Assembly (NCBI GenBank): GCA_022821985.1
Contig: JAJECP010000021.1
Location: 62,001 to 126,000 of the forward strand
Source: Acidimicrobiia bacterium
Lineage (GTDB): Bacteria > Actinomycetota > Acidimicrobiia > Acidimicrobiales > Poriferisodalaceae
Length of the DNA: 64,000 nt
Direction: 5' to 3'
Part shown: positions 9,350 to 17,929 of the stretch, piece by piece
How positions within the stretch are numbered: position 1 is the first letter of the stretch
How the letters are laid out: the number at the start of each line of letters is the position of its first letter
Program-made: the position numbers and the translations under genes
The notes under the pieces: generated by a model
Told to the model about the DNA's origin: nothing
The model's input: the letters and a program-made list of their open reading frames with translations, nothing else
Database searches by the model: none

Positions 9350-9355
9350 TAGCCT
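9350..9355 (+). promoter_or_regulatory. Candidate -10 box (TAGCCT), leaderless hisS promoter
   Basis: TAGCCT lies 9 nt before ATG 9365 with no Shine-Dalgarno sequence between them. This is the TANNNT-to-start spacing expected of leaderless actinobacterial transcripts, and the same arrangement recurs in this window. It favours ATG 9365 over ATG 9359, which is only 3 nt from the box. Confidence 0.45.
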
Positions 9356-9364
9356 GCGATGGTC

Positions 9365-10717
9365 ATGTCCGGTACGCCTTCGACGCCCGCGAGCCCTGCC
9401 GACGGCGGCGATGCAGCGGCCCCGAAGTCGTTCCGGACGCCGATCGGCACACACGATCTCGCACCGCCGGAATCCGGGCGCTGGGTGGCGTTGCTGGGCG
9501 CCTTCATCGCAGCCGCAGACCGTGCCGGATTCGGCTACTTGCAGACGCCGATCTTTGAGGACATCGGCGTTTTCGCTCGAATCGGCGAGGGCACCGACGT
9601 GGTCGGCAAGGAGATGTACGAGTTCTTCGACCGCAGCGACCGCCACCTGGCGCTGCGGCCCGAGTGCACGGCGTCGGTGTGCCGTGCCTTCGCCCAGCAC
9701 CGCCCCACCACGCCGTGGAAGGTGTGGTACCAGGGGCCGTTCTTCCGCTACGAGGCGCCCCAGGCCGGCCGCTACCGCCAGTTCCACCAGATCGGGGCGG
9801 AGACGCTCGGCACCGACGATCCCGATGCCGATGTGGAGATCATCGCCCTCGCCGCTGAGTTCTTTCGCGCGATCGGGCTGCAGCAGATACCACTGCTGGT
9901 GAACTCGATGGGCGACGTCGGCACCCGCGTGGCCTATGGCGAGGCGTTGAGCAGCTACCTGCAGCGCCGCGCCGGCGATGTGGACCCGCAGGACCGCGAC
10001 AAGATTGCGCGCCACCCGCTGCGCATCCTGGACTCCAAGCGCGAGGCGACGGCGGACGTGGCCGCGGACGCCCCGCGGATCACCGACTATCTCACTGCAG
10101 CCACGGCGGCCCACTTCGAGCGGGTGCGCGAGGGTCTGGACGCGCTGGGGATCGACCACGAGGTCGAGCACAAGCTCGTGCGCGGCCTCGACTACTACAC
10201 CCGCACCACGTTCGAGTTCCGCGCCGCCAGCCTCGACGCCGCACAGGACACGATCTGCGGCGGCGGCCGCTACAACGGGCTCGTGGAAGCGCTCGGCGGT
10301 CCGCCGACGCCCGGCATCGGCTTTGCGCTGGGCATCGAGCGCCTGCTTCTGGCCTGCGATGCCGAGGGCGTCTTCGACGTTCCGGCACAGCGGGCCGAAG
10401 TGTGGGTGATCGACACGGCGGGCGGCGTCACCGCACGCGATCTCACCCATGAGCTGCGCTCAGTGGGCATCCGGGCAGACCGGGCCTTCGACGACCGGTC
10501 TATGCGGGCGCAGATGCGTGCTGCGGACCGCTCCGGTGCCGAGATAGCGCTCATCGTGGGCACCGACGAAGTCGCCGCGGGCACGGTCACGGTGCGACCG
10601 CTGCGGCGCCCTGACGGCGGCGACGCCGACATCGTGCAGCAGACCGTGCCGCGCGCCGAACTGCTCGGCACGCTGCGGTGCATCTTCGACGAGCTCAATG
10701 CGGAAGGTGGAACGTGA
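9365..10717 (+). CDS. hisS: Histidyl-tRNA synthetase
   Basis: This is a class II aminoacyl-tRNA synthetase that charges tRNA-His. The 450-residue protein shows motif 1 (around GFGYLQTPIFED), motif 2 (FFRYEAPQAGRYRQFHQIG), the histidine-specific LVRGLDYYTRTTFEF, and motif 3 (GIGFALGIERLLL). A C-terminal anticodon-binding domain begins at about residue 345. ATG 9365 is preferred because of the leaderless-type -10 box; ATG 9359 is also possible. The stop overlaps the aspS start (GTGA). Confidence 0.96.
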   Translation: MSGTPSTPASPADGGDAAAPKSFRTPIGTHDLAPPESGRWVALLGAFIAAADRAGFGYLQTPIFEDIGVFARIGEGTDVVGKEMYEFFDRSDRHLALRPECTASVCRAFAQHRPTTPWKVWYQGPFFRYEAPQAGRYRQFHQIGAETLGTDDPDADVEIIALAAEFFRAIGLQQIPLLVNSMGDVGTRVAYGEALSSYLQRRAGDVDPQDRDKIARHPLRILDSKREATADVAADAPRITDYLTAATAAHFERVREGLDALGIDHEVEHKLVRGLDYYTRTTFEFRAASLDAAQDTICGGGRYNGLVEALGGPPTPGIGFALGIERLLLACDAEGVFDVPAQRAEVWVIDTAGGVTARDLTHELRSVGIRADRAFDDRSMRAQMRAADRSGAEIALIVGTDEVAAGTVTVRPLRRPDGGDADIVQQTVPRAELLGTLRCIFDELNAEGGT

Positions 10718-12567
10718 CGGGCGACCGAATGCGAACCGACTACTGCGGACGGCTGGGCCGCGCCGACATCGGCCGGGACGTCACCGTGTGCGGCTGGGTC
10801 TCCCGGCGCCGCGAGCATGGCGAGCATCTGGCCTTCGTCGACCTGCGCGACCGCACCGGCATCGTGCAGTGCGTCGTGGACCACGCTCACGATCTGCGCC
10901 CGGAGTACGTGCTGGCGGTGACCGGCACCGTGCGTGAGCGGCCGGAAGACACAGCCAATCCCGACCTGGCCACCGGCGAGATCGAGATCGGCGATGCGAC
11001 CGTCGAGGTGCTGTCGCGCTCGGAGCCGCCGCCGTTCCAGGTCGACGGCCGCACCGAGGTCGACGAGATGCTGCGCATTCGCCATCGCTACCTCGACCTG
11101 CGGAACCCCCGCATGCACTCGAACCTGGTGAATCGGGCACGCGTGAACGCCGCGATCCGCCGTTCGATGGAGGCAGCGGAGTTCATCGAGGTCGAGACGC
11201 CGACGCTGGTGGCTTCGACGCCTGAGGGCGCCCGCGACTTCGTGGTGCCCAGCCGTCTGCATCAGGGCCGCTTCTACGCGCTGCCCCAAAGCCCCCAGCT
11301 GTTCAAGCAGCTGTGCATGGTGGGCGGCATCGACCGCTACTACCAGATCGCCCGCTGCTTGCGAGACGAGGATCTGCGAGCTGACCGGCAGTTCGAGTTC
11401 ACCCAGCTCGACCTCGAGATGAGCTTCGCCAGCGGCGCCGAAGTGCGCGCCGTGATCAGCGAGGCAGTGGCCGAGGCTGCTGAGGAGATCACCGGCGTGC
11501 GCCCCGCGGCGATGGGAGAGATCACCTGGCACGAGGCGATCGACCGCTACGGGTCGGACAAGCCAGATTTGCGCTTCGGGCTCGAGCTCACCGAGCTCAC
11601 AGATCTGTTCGCCGAGACCGGCTTCAACGCCTTCAAGGCCCCTGCGGTACGGGGCATCCGCGTGCCCGGCGGCGGCGACATCAGCCGTAACGCGGTGGAC
11701 GATCTCACCAAGCAGTGCCAGCGCTGGGGCGCCAAGGGTCTCGTGTGGATGCGCGTGAGTGCCGGCGAGTCGCTGACCGACGGTGCCCGCAGCGCCGCGG
11801 GAGGACGGCTGGCCGTCACCTCGCCGGTCGCGAAGTTCATGTCCGACACCGAGATCGACGGCGTGCTGGGCCGACTCGGGGCCGAGCCGGGCGACATGTG
11901 CTACCTGGTGGCCGACACTTGGCGCCGGGCCAGCGGGGTGCTCGGGCTGCTGCGGCTGGAGCTGGGCCGCCCGCCGGTGAACGAGGGCGGCCTGCACTTC
12001 CTGTGGGTGGTCGACTTCCCGCTGTTCGAAGATGTGAGCGCCGACGGTCTGCCGATCCCGGCGCACCACCCGTTCACCATGCCTCATGCCGACGATCTCG
12101 ATGTTGTCGCGGCGGCTTCGGCACGCATGGCCTCAGGCGGCGGCTTCGACGCTGACACGCTGCTCGGCGTGCGGTCGCAGGCGTACGACCTGGTGCTGAA
12201 CGGCTGGGAGCTGGGCTCGGGCAGCGTCCGGATCCATCGGGGCGACATCCAGCAGCAGGTCTTCGATCTGCTGGGCATCGAACCCGCCGCAGCGCAGGAA
12301 CGATTCGGTTTCCTGCTCGACGCGTTCCGGTTCGGCGCTCCGCCGCACGCCGGCTTTGCGTTCGGCATCGACCGCCTGGCGGCTCTGCTGTGCGGCGAGG
12401 AGAACATCCGCGAGGTCATCGCGTTTCCCAAGAGCCAGTCCGGCGCGGATCCGCTCACCAACGCCCCGAGCCATATCTCGGCCGACCAGCTGGAAGAGTT
12501 GGGCCTCGCTCTCGTCGCCCGTGAGGGCGAGCAGGGCGACATCGCAGCAGACGAGGACGAACTATGA
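10714..12567 (+). CDS. aspS: Aspartyl-tRNA synthetase (bacterial type)
   Basis: This is a class II synthetase for tRNA-Asp, 617 residues. It has an N-terminal OB anticodon domain (VCGWVSRRREHGEHLAFVDL) and a catalytic core with RHRYLDLRNPRMH and QLFKQLCMVGGIDRYYQI. The bacterial GAD insertion sits at about 300-410, and motif 3 reads GFAFGIDRLAALLCGEENI. The GTG at 10714 was chosen because it overlaps the hisS stop and is preceded by GGAAGGTGG. ATG 10729 is the alternative, and an upstream in-frame GTG at 10678 lies inside hisS. Bacterial-type enzymes of this kind are often non-discriminating (Asp/Asn). That cannot be decided here. Confidence 0.96.
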   Translation: MTGDRMRTDYCGRLGRADIGRDVTVCGWVSRRREHGEHLAFVDLRDRTGIVQCVVDHAHDLRPEYVLAVTGTVRERPEDTANPDLATGEIEIGDATVEVLSRSEPPPFQVDGRTEVDEMLRIRHRYLDLRNPRMHSNLVNRARVNAAIRRSMEAAEFIEVETPTLVASTPEGARDFVVPSRLHQGRFYALPQSPQLFKQLCMVGGIDRYYQIARCLRDEDLRADRQFEFTQLDLEMSFASGAEVRAVISEAVAEAAEEITGVRPAAMGEITWHEAIDRYGSDKPDLRFGLELTELTDLFAETGFNAFKAPAVRGIRVPGGGDISRNAVDDLTKQCQRWGAKGLVWMRVSAGESLTDGARSAAGGRLAVTSPVAKFMSDTEIDGVLGRLGAEPGDMCYLVADTWRRASGVLGLLRLELGRPPVNEGGLHFLWVVDFPLFEDVSADGLPIPAHHPFTMPHADDLDVVAAASARMASGGGFDADTLLGVRSQAYDLVLNGWELGSGSVRIHRGDIQQQVFDLLGIEPAAAQERFGFLLDAFRFGAPPHAGFAFGIDRLAALLCGEENIREVIAFPKSQSGADPLTNAPSHISADQLEELGLALVAREGEQGDIAADEDEL

Positions 12568-12998
12568 GCAACAGCGATCTGGCCGCCGTGGTCGTGACGG
12601 TCTGCGTGGTGGTCGCGCTGGTGGCCCTGATCGCCGTGCTGACCCAGGCGTTCGCCTTGATGCGGGAGTTCCGGCGCAAGCTCGAGGACTTCGACGCCAA
12701 GGTCGGGCCGGCGCTGGGCCAGCTGGCCGATACCGCCGAGATGGCCCAGACCGAGATCGGCCGGCTGCGCGATCTACTGAACATTGCGCAGAAGGTGGCG
12801 GGGCTGGCCGAGTCTGCCGGCGCTGCGACCGCCCGGGTAGCCGCAACACCCGTCGACAAGGTGCGCTCGGCGATTTCTGTGCTGCGCGGAGCGCAGACAG
12901 GTGGCACAGGGCAGCGCGGCAAGGCCGAAGAAGAGGGGCGCGAGACTGCTTCCGGCAGCGAAAGCACTGCCGCGGGCAGCGAAAGCAGAGGGCGCTGA
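12564..12998 (+). CDS. DUF948-like membrane-anchored small protein
   Basis: The 144-residue product has one N-terminal membrane helix (about 6-30), followed by a heptad-like helical region (MREFRRKLEDFDAKVG and onward) and a low-complexity Glu/Ser/Gly-rich tail from about residue 105. It resembles the DUF948 proteins found beside alaS in Actinobacteria. Its ATG overlaps the aspS stop (ATGA). The function is unknown. It probably acts at the membrane through its coiled-coil-like part. Confidence 0.75.
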   Translation: MSNSDLAAVVVTVCVVVALVALIAVLTQAFALMREFRRKLEDFDAKVGPALGQLADTAEMAQTEIGRLRDLLNIAQKVAGLAESAGAATARVAATPVDKVRSAISVLRGAQTGGTGQRGKAEEEGRETASGSESTAAGSESRGR

Positions 12999-13000
12999 GG

Positions 13001-13270
13001 ATGCTGAAGCGGATGCGATGGCTGACCTTGGGTGCTGGCTTGGGCGCTGGTGCCTCGCTCTGGCTGCAGCGACGGTTCCGGTCGTTGCTTGACCGCTATG
13101 CACCGGTGCGAGGAACAGCCAATGTGCTGGGCACAGCGCGCCAGATGCGCCGTGACCTCCGGACGGCCTGGCGTGACGGCAAGCGCCAGATGCACGATGC
13201 CGAGCAGCGCCTGCGCGACGAACGGGATCGCCGCTGGGCCGAGCGCCGCCACCGCCGCGAAGCCGCCTGA
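13001..13270 (+). CDS. Small basic membrane-associated protein (DUF6167-like position)
   Basis: This 89-residue ORF starts with ATG two bases after the previous stop. It has a short glycine-rich hydrophobic segment (LTLGAGLGAGASLWL, about 8-22) followed by a very basic helical tail (RRDLRTAWRDGKRQMHDAEQ). Streptomycetes have a small DUF6167 protein between the DUF948 gene and alaS, and the size, order and layout match. That identity is inferred from position and is not proven. It probably forms one unit with the preceding gene. Confidence 0.65.
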   Translation: MLKRMRWLTLGAGLGAGASLWLQRRFRSLLDRYAPVRGTANVLGTARQMRRDLRTAWRDGKRQMHDAEQRLRDERDRRWAERRHRREAA

Positions 13271-13276
13271 ATCGCC

Positions 13277-13318
13277 GAGGCCGCGAAGGCGCACGGCGGC
13301 CACGGAGGCCGCGAAGGC
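13277..13318. repeat. 14-bp direct repeat in the alaS promoter region
   Basis: GAGGCCGCGAAGGC occurs at 13277-13290 and again at 13305-13318, 28 bp apart. The second copy ends 7 nt before the candidate -10 box of alaS, overlapping the -35 zone. It may be an operator or a remnant of local duplication. Confidence 0.5.
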
Positions 13319-13325
13319 CCCTCGG

Positions 13326-13331
13326 TATCCT
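13326..13331 (+). promoter_or_regulatory. Candidate -10 box (TATCCT), leaderless alaS promoter
   Basis: TATCCT lies 6 nt before ATG 13338. The spacing fits a leaderless transcript, although a GGGG run just before the ATG could act as a weak ribosome-binding site. Confidence 0.45.
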
Positions 13332-13337
13332 CTGGGG

Positions 13338-15980
13338 ATGCGCGCCGGCGAACTGCGTGAAGCGTTCAACTCGTTCTGGGCGGAACGGGGCCACGAAGTC
13401 CGCGCTTCCGCGAGCCTGATCCCGCACGAGCCCTCGCTGCTGTTCACCGTGGCGGGCATGGTGCCGTTCATGCCGTATTTCCTCGGCGAGGAGGTGCCGC
13501 CGACGCGGCGCATGGTCACCATCCAGAAGTGCGTCCGGGCCGGCGGCAAGCACAACGACCTCGACGACATCGGCCGCACGAACCGGCACTTCACATTCTT
13601 CGAGATGATGGGCAACTTCAGCTTCGGCGACTACTTCAAGGCCGAAGCCATCCCGTGGGCGTGGGAATTCGTCACCGAGGTGCTCGGACTCGAGCGGGAG
13701 AAGCTGTGGGTGACCGTGCACGTCAGCGACGACGAGGCTGCCGAGATCTGGCAGAGCTCCGTCGGCGTCCCGCCTGAGCGCATCCAGCGTCTCGACAAGG
13801 ACAACTGGTGGGCCGCAGGCGATGTGGGACCGTGCGGGCCTTGCAGCGAGATCTTCTACGACCTGGGACCCGAGCTCGGCGACGGCGGCGGACCTGCGCA
13901 CGGCGGCGAGGACCGCTTCGTCGAGATCTGGAACCTGGTGTTCATGCAGTTCGCGGCCGATGGCACCGGCGACATGACACCGCTGGAAGCCCCGGGCATC
14001 GACACGGGCGCCGGCCTCGAGCGGATCCTGGCGGTGTTGCAGGGCGTGCCCGCAGCGTGGGACATCGACCTGTTCGCACCGCTGCTGGCCGAGGCCGAGC
14101 GCATCTGCGGCAAGACCTACGGCGCCGATCCCGAGACCGACGTCTCGATGCGCATCTTCGCCGACCACGCCCGCACCACGGCGATGCTCATCTCCGACGG
14201 CGTGTTCCCCTCCAACGAAGACCGTGGTTACGTGCTGCGGCGCATCATCCGCCGCGCCGTGCGCCATGCCTGGGTGCTCGGCGTCACCGATGTCGTGATG
14301 CCGCGGCTGGTCGAGATCGTCGTGGACGTGATGGGCGACCACTACACCGACCTGATCAAGAACCGGCAGTTCATCGCCGATGTCGTGGCCCGCGAGGAGG
14401 AGCGTTTCCGCACCACCCTCGCCGCGGGCCAGAAGATCCTGGACGAAGCGACTTCTGGGCTTGATTCGACTGGACTCGATTCGTCTGGGCTCGATTCGAG
14501 GGTGCTCGACGGCGAGGTCGCCTTCCTGCTCCACGACACGCACGGTTTCCCGGTGGAGGTGACCGAGGAGATCCTCACCGAGCGCGGCCTGAGCCTCGAC
14601 CGCAGCGGCTTCGAAGCCGCCATGGAACGCCAGCGCGAGCGGGCACGGGCAGGCCGGTCCGGCGGCCCGACGTTCGCGGACGAGCGCTACCGGGAGATCC
14701 TGGCGCAGTTCGGGCCCACAGACTTCGTGCGCGACGCATCGACGGTGGCAGATGCCCGCGTGCTCGCCACCTTCGACGTAGCGCCTGGCGACGGGCAGGA
14801 CGGTGACGGCCCGAGCGACGACCTGGTCGAGGTGTTCCTCGACCGCACGCCGTTCTACGCCGAGAGCGGCGGGCAGATCGGCGACATCGGCACCATCACC
14901 GGTCCCGACGGCAGCATCGAGGTGCTCGACTGCACGTATGCACTCGCCGACCTGCATCGCCACATCGGGCGTGTCGTCGGCGACGGCGTCGAGGTCGGAT
15001 CGCTGGTGACCGCGGCGATCGACGACGAACGCCGGGCGGCGATACGGCGCAACCACACCGGCACCCACATCCTGCACTGGGCGCTCCGCGAGGTTCTGGG
15101 CGACCACGTGAAGCAGGCGGGCTCGCTGGTGGCGCCCGACCGCTTGCGCTTCGACTTCAGCCACTACGAGGCGGTCAGCCGCGACCAGCTGCGCGAGATC
15201 GAGCGCGTTGCGAACGCCGAGATCATCGCCAATGGCCGCTGCCGCCACTACGAGACCTCGATGAGCCACGCGCAGGCCATCGGCGCCATCGCCTTCTTCG
15301 GCGACAAGTACGGCGACGTGGTGCGAGTGCTCGAAGCGGGCGAGCACTCCACCGAGCTGTGCGGCGGCACCCACGTGGCTGCGCTCGGCGATATCGGGCA
15401 CCTGCGCATCGTCTCGGAAGCGAGCATAGGCTCGAACATGCGCCGCATCGAAGCGGTCACCGGCCTCGCGACTGTCGATCGACTGGCCGACGCCGAAGAC
15501 ACGCTGGGCTCGCTGGCCGAGATGCTGAATGCGCAACCCGACGAGATCGCCTCAGCGGTGCAGCGGCGATTGGACGAGACCAAGGAACTGCGCCGCCAGG
15601 TGCGAGACCTGCAGCGCTCCATGGCCGCGTCACGTGCCGACGAGCTGGCGGCCGGGGCCGATGACGGCGTCGTTGTCGCCGATCTCGGCGACCTCGAACG
15701 CGACTCACTGCGCGACTTGGCAGTGTCGGTGCGCGACCGCGTCGGCATCCGCGCCGTGGTGCTGGCCTCCGCGCCGGCTGCCGGGGGAGTGGCGCTGGTT
15801 GCAGCGGTGGACCCGGGCGGCGATCTGTCTGCAGGCGATCTGCTGCGCGACGCAGCCCGCACCGTCGGCGGCGGCTTCGGCGCCAAGGGCGACCCGCCGC
15901 TGGTCGTGGCCGGCGGCCGCAACCCCGACGGCATCGGCGACGCCCTGGCCCAGGCCCGAGCGGCGGCACTCGGGGAGTGA
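13338..15980 (+). CDS. alaS: Alanyl-tRNA synthetase
   Basis: This enzyme charges tRNA-Ala and edits mischarged Ser and Gly. The 880-residue protein has the class II core (FTFFEMMGNFSFGDYFK; GPCGPCSEIFYDLG) and the editing domain with NHTGTHILHWAL and ELCGGTHVAALGDIG. The signature ASIGSNMRRIEAVTG and a C-terminal domain ending in a glycine-rich segment (GGGFGAKGDPP) follow. ATG 13338 was chosen because the conserved N-terminus (MRAGELREAFNSFW) begins there. An in-frame tandem repeat (SGLDSTGLDSSGLDS) is inserted at about residues 373-387, before the editing domain. The stop overlaps ruvX. Confidence 0.97.
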   Translation: MRAGELREAFNSFWAERGHEVRASASLIPHEPSLLFTVAGMVPFMPYFLGEEVPPTRRMVTIQKCVRAGGKHNDLDDIGRTNRHFTFFEMMGNFSFGDYFKAEAIPWAWEFVTEVLGLEREKLWVTVHVSDDEAAEIWQSSVGVPPERIQRLDKDNWWAAGDVGPCGPCSEIFYDLGPELGDGGGPAHGGEDRFVEIWNLVFMQFAADGTGDMTPLEAPGIDTGAGLERILAVLQGVPAAWDIDLFAPLLAEAERICGKTYGADPETDVSMRIFADHARTTAMLISDGVFPSNEDRGYVLRRIIRRAVRHAWVLGVTDVVMPRLVEIVVDVMGDHYTDLIKNRQFIADVVAREEERFRTTLAAGQKILDEATSGLDSTGLDSSGLDSRVLDGEVAFLLHDTHGFPVEVTEEILTERGLSLDRSGFEAAMERQRERARAGRSGGPTFADERYREILAQFGPTDFVRDASTVADARVLATFDVAPGDGQDGDGPSDDLVEVFLDRTPFYAESGGQIGDIGTITGPDGSIEVLDCTYALADLHRHIGRVVGDGVEVGSLVTAAIDDERRAAIRRNHTGTHILHWALREVLGDHVKQAGSLVAPDRLRFDFSHYEAVSRDQLREIERVANAEIIANGRCRHYETSMSHAQAIGAIAFFGDKYGDVVRVLEAGEHSTELCGGTHVAALGDIGHLRIVSEASIGSNMRRIEAVTGLATVDRLADAEDTLGSLAEMLNAQPDEIASAVQRRLDETKELRRQVRDLQRSMAASRADELAAGADDGVVVADLGDLERDSLRDLAVSVRDRVGIRAVVLASAPAAGGVALVAAVDPGGDLSAGDLLRDAARTVGGGFGAKGDPPLVVAGGRNPDGIGDALAQARAAALGE
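14456..14500 (+). repeat. Three tandem 15-bp units inside alaS
   Basis: Three consecutive 15-bp copies of a TGGGCTCGATTCG-type unit, each differing by one to three bases, encode repeated GLDS. The repeat keeps the frame and adds a short flexible segment. Confidence 0.8.
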
Positions 15981-16414
15981 GTGGGGCGCCGGGCCCGATG
16001 ATGCGGGCTGTCGGCGTGGATCTCGGCTCGGTGCGCATCGGCGTGGCCATCGCGCCGGCCGATGCTGCGGTGGCTGTGCCCTATGAGGTCCTCGAACGCA
16101 GCGGCGAGCGTGCCCGAGACCACGAAGCACTCGCAGGTATGGTCGCTGACGTGGGTGCGGAGGTGGTCGTGATCGGCCTGCCGACCTCGCTCGACGGCGG
16201 CGAAGGACCGGCTGCGGTGGGCGTGCGAGCCGAGGCCGGCGAGATAGCGGCGGCGCTCGATGTGCCGGTGTTCCTGCACGACGAGCGCTATACGACCGTG
16301 AGCGCGGAGCGCATCCTTTCCGAACAAGGCGTGCGCGGCCCCGCTCGCCGCAAGGTCATCGACAAGGTGGCGGCCGCGGTCATCCTGCAGTCGTGGCTCG
16401 ACGCACGTGACTGA
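15977..16414 (+). CDS. ruvX: RuvX/YqgF family putative pre-16S rRNA nuclease
   Basis: YqgF is an RNase H-like nuclease implicated in 16S rRNA 5'-end maturation. The 145-residue protein has the family motifs VGVDLGSVRIGVAIAP, VVIGLPTSLDGGEGPAA and HDERYTTVSAERIL. It ends with a conserved D in KVIDKVAAAVILQSWLD. The catalytic Asp and Glu/Asp positions appear intact. The GTG start overlaps the alaS stop; ATGs at 15998 and 16001 are alternatives. The order alaS-ruvX-mltG-aroE is conserved in many bacteria. Confidence 0.92.
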   Translation: MSGAPGPMMRAVGVDLGSVRIGVAIAPADAAVAVPYEVLERSGERARDHEALAGMVADVGAEVVVIGLPTSLDGGEGPAAVGVRAEAGEIAAALDVPVFLHDERYTTVSAERILSEQGVRGPARRKVIDKVAAAVILQSWLDARD

Positions 16415-17843
16415 CAATCTCGATGAGCCATCGCCGCCGTCGCGCCGGCGCAGGCTGTCGGATCGGCTCGTCGGCGCCTTGGGAATCGGCCCGGGAGAAA
16501 CGCCAACCGAGGCCGAACCCGGAATCACGGTGTCGCCGCAGCACAGGACTCGAGTACCTGAACGCACAGGCGCTGTAGCGGAGGGGGCGGCAGGAGATTC
16601 TGCGACGTTGCGGCCTGCTGGATTGCGGGAGCAGAGGGTCCTGCCGCCTCCGCAGCGGGCGCGACTGGGCCAACGCGCAGCAGCCCCGCGTCCCGAACAG
16701 CCGCCGGCCGATGGCGTGGCGACAGGGCCGCCGGTCGGCGGCCGTCGCGGAGTCGACTACGAAGTGGTCAGCACTCGGCGAGGTCCGGGCACGTGGGGAG
16801 CGTTGCTGTTTCTTGTGGTGCTCGGCCTCGTCGCCTGGATGGCGGGCAGCCGCGGCTACCGCTGGGTGAGCGAACAGCTCGACCCGCCCGGTGATCCCAC
16901 CGGCGAGATCGTGCTGACGCTGCCGCCCGGATCGAGCACAGCGAGCATCTCCGACCTGCTCGGCGAGCACGGTGTGGTTCCCAGCTCGCGGGCCTACGAG
17001 TGGTACGTGAGATTACGGGGCGGCCCGGCGTTCCAGGCCGGCGAGTACACGTTCCAGTCCAACTCGTCGGTGTGGGAGACCATGGCAGTGCTCGAGGCCG
17101 GGCCGAGCCGGGTTGCACAAGCCGCTCAGCAGGCGCTCACCATTCCCGAAGGCCTGACGGTGGCTCAGATGGCGGCGCTGCTCGACGAGGTGGAGGGCCT
17201 GAGCTTCGGCGGCAGGGACTTCCTCGAGGCCATCCGGGCGCGTCCGGTGCTCTCGTTGGCAGCACCAGTGCCTCGCGTGCTGCCCGACGGCGTCATCGAT
17301 CCGGCCGAGGGACAGCTCTTTGCCGACACCTACTTCTTCGACTCCCAGACGAGCGCCGAACAGCTCGTCGCGCTGATGGTCGACCGGCTCGACGCGGTGC
17401 TGACCGATCTGGGTTATGACGATGCCCCCCGGCGTGTGGGCCTGACACCGTACGAGGCGCTGATCGTGGCCAGCATGATCGAGCGGGAGGCCCAGCGGCC
17501 CGAGGACCGGGCCAAGGTGGCGCGGGTGATCTACAACCGCTTGGCGCGGGGCTGGTCGCTCGGCCTTGACGCCACGGTTGTCTACGTGGTGGGTGAGAGC
17601 GAGCTGACCGCAGAGCTGCTGGCGGTCAACTCGCCATACAACACGCGGGTGCTGGTGGGGTTACCGCCCACGCCGATTGCCACCCCGGGACGTGCCTCGC
17701 TCGAGGCCGCGCTGAACCCGGCCGACGGGCCCTGGATGTACTTCGTGCTGACCTCTCCCGACGGCACCCTGTCGTTCTCCGAGACCGACGAGGAGTTCCA
17801 GCGTGACAAGGCGGTGTGCCAAGAACTGGGTCTGTGCGGCTGA
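16407..17843 (+). CDS. mltG: Endolytic murein transglycosylase MltG
   Basis: MltG cleaves nascent peptidoglycan and limits glycan strand length. The 478-residue protein has a long, charged, Pro/Arg-rich cytoplasmic N-terminus, one membrane helix at about 130-150, a LysM-like region (VLTLPPGSSTASISDLLGE), and the YceG catalytic domain. The catalytic Glu is E359 in SMIEREAQRPEDR, followed by VIYNRL and NSPYNTRV. The GTG start overlaps the ruvX stop by 8 nt. Confidence 0.95.
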   Translation: MTDNLDEPSPPSRRRRLSDRLVGALGIGPGETPTEAEPGITVSPQHRTRVPERTGAVAEGAAGDSATLRPAGLREQRVLPPPQRARLGQRAAAPRPEQPPADGVATGPPVGGRRGVDYEVVSTRRGPGTWGALLFLVVLGLVAWMAGSRGYRWVSEQLDPPGDPTGEIVLTLPPGSSTASISDLLGEHGVVPSSRAYEWYVRLRGGPAFQAGEYTFQSNSSVWETMAVLEAGPSRVAQAAQQALTIPEGLTVAQMAALLDEVEGLSFGGRDFLEAIRARPVLSLAAPVPRVLPDGVIDPAEGQLFADTYFFDSQTSAEQLVALMVDRLDAVLTDLGYDDAPRRVGLTPYEALIVASMIEREAQRPEDRAKVARVIYNRLARGWSLGLDATVVYVVGESELTAELLAVNSPYNTRVLVGLPPTPIATPGRASLEAALNPADGPWMYFVLTSPDGTLSFSETDEEFQRDKAVCQELGLCG

Positions 17844-17929
17844 AAAAGCTCGGCATCCAGCACTGGCCGTTCACATATTGTCGGAGCGTGGTCGTGCCTC
17901 GCGATGAGTCGGGCGGGGAGAAGGGGCCG

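Noticed and set aside
9112-9358. T-box or other riboswitch upstream of hisS, or in the leader of the minus-strand surface-protein gene
   Set aside because: No T-box sequence is present and hisS appears leaderless; on the minus strand only a small CTCGG-CCGAG hairpin is visible.
10678-10713. Earlier GTG start for aspS
   Set aside because: It lies inside hisS and lacks the good ribosome site that precedes GTG 10714.
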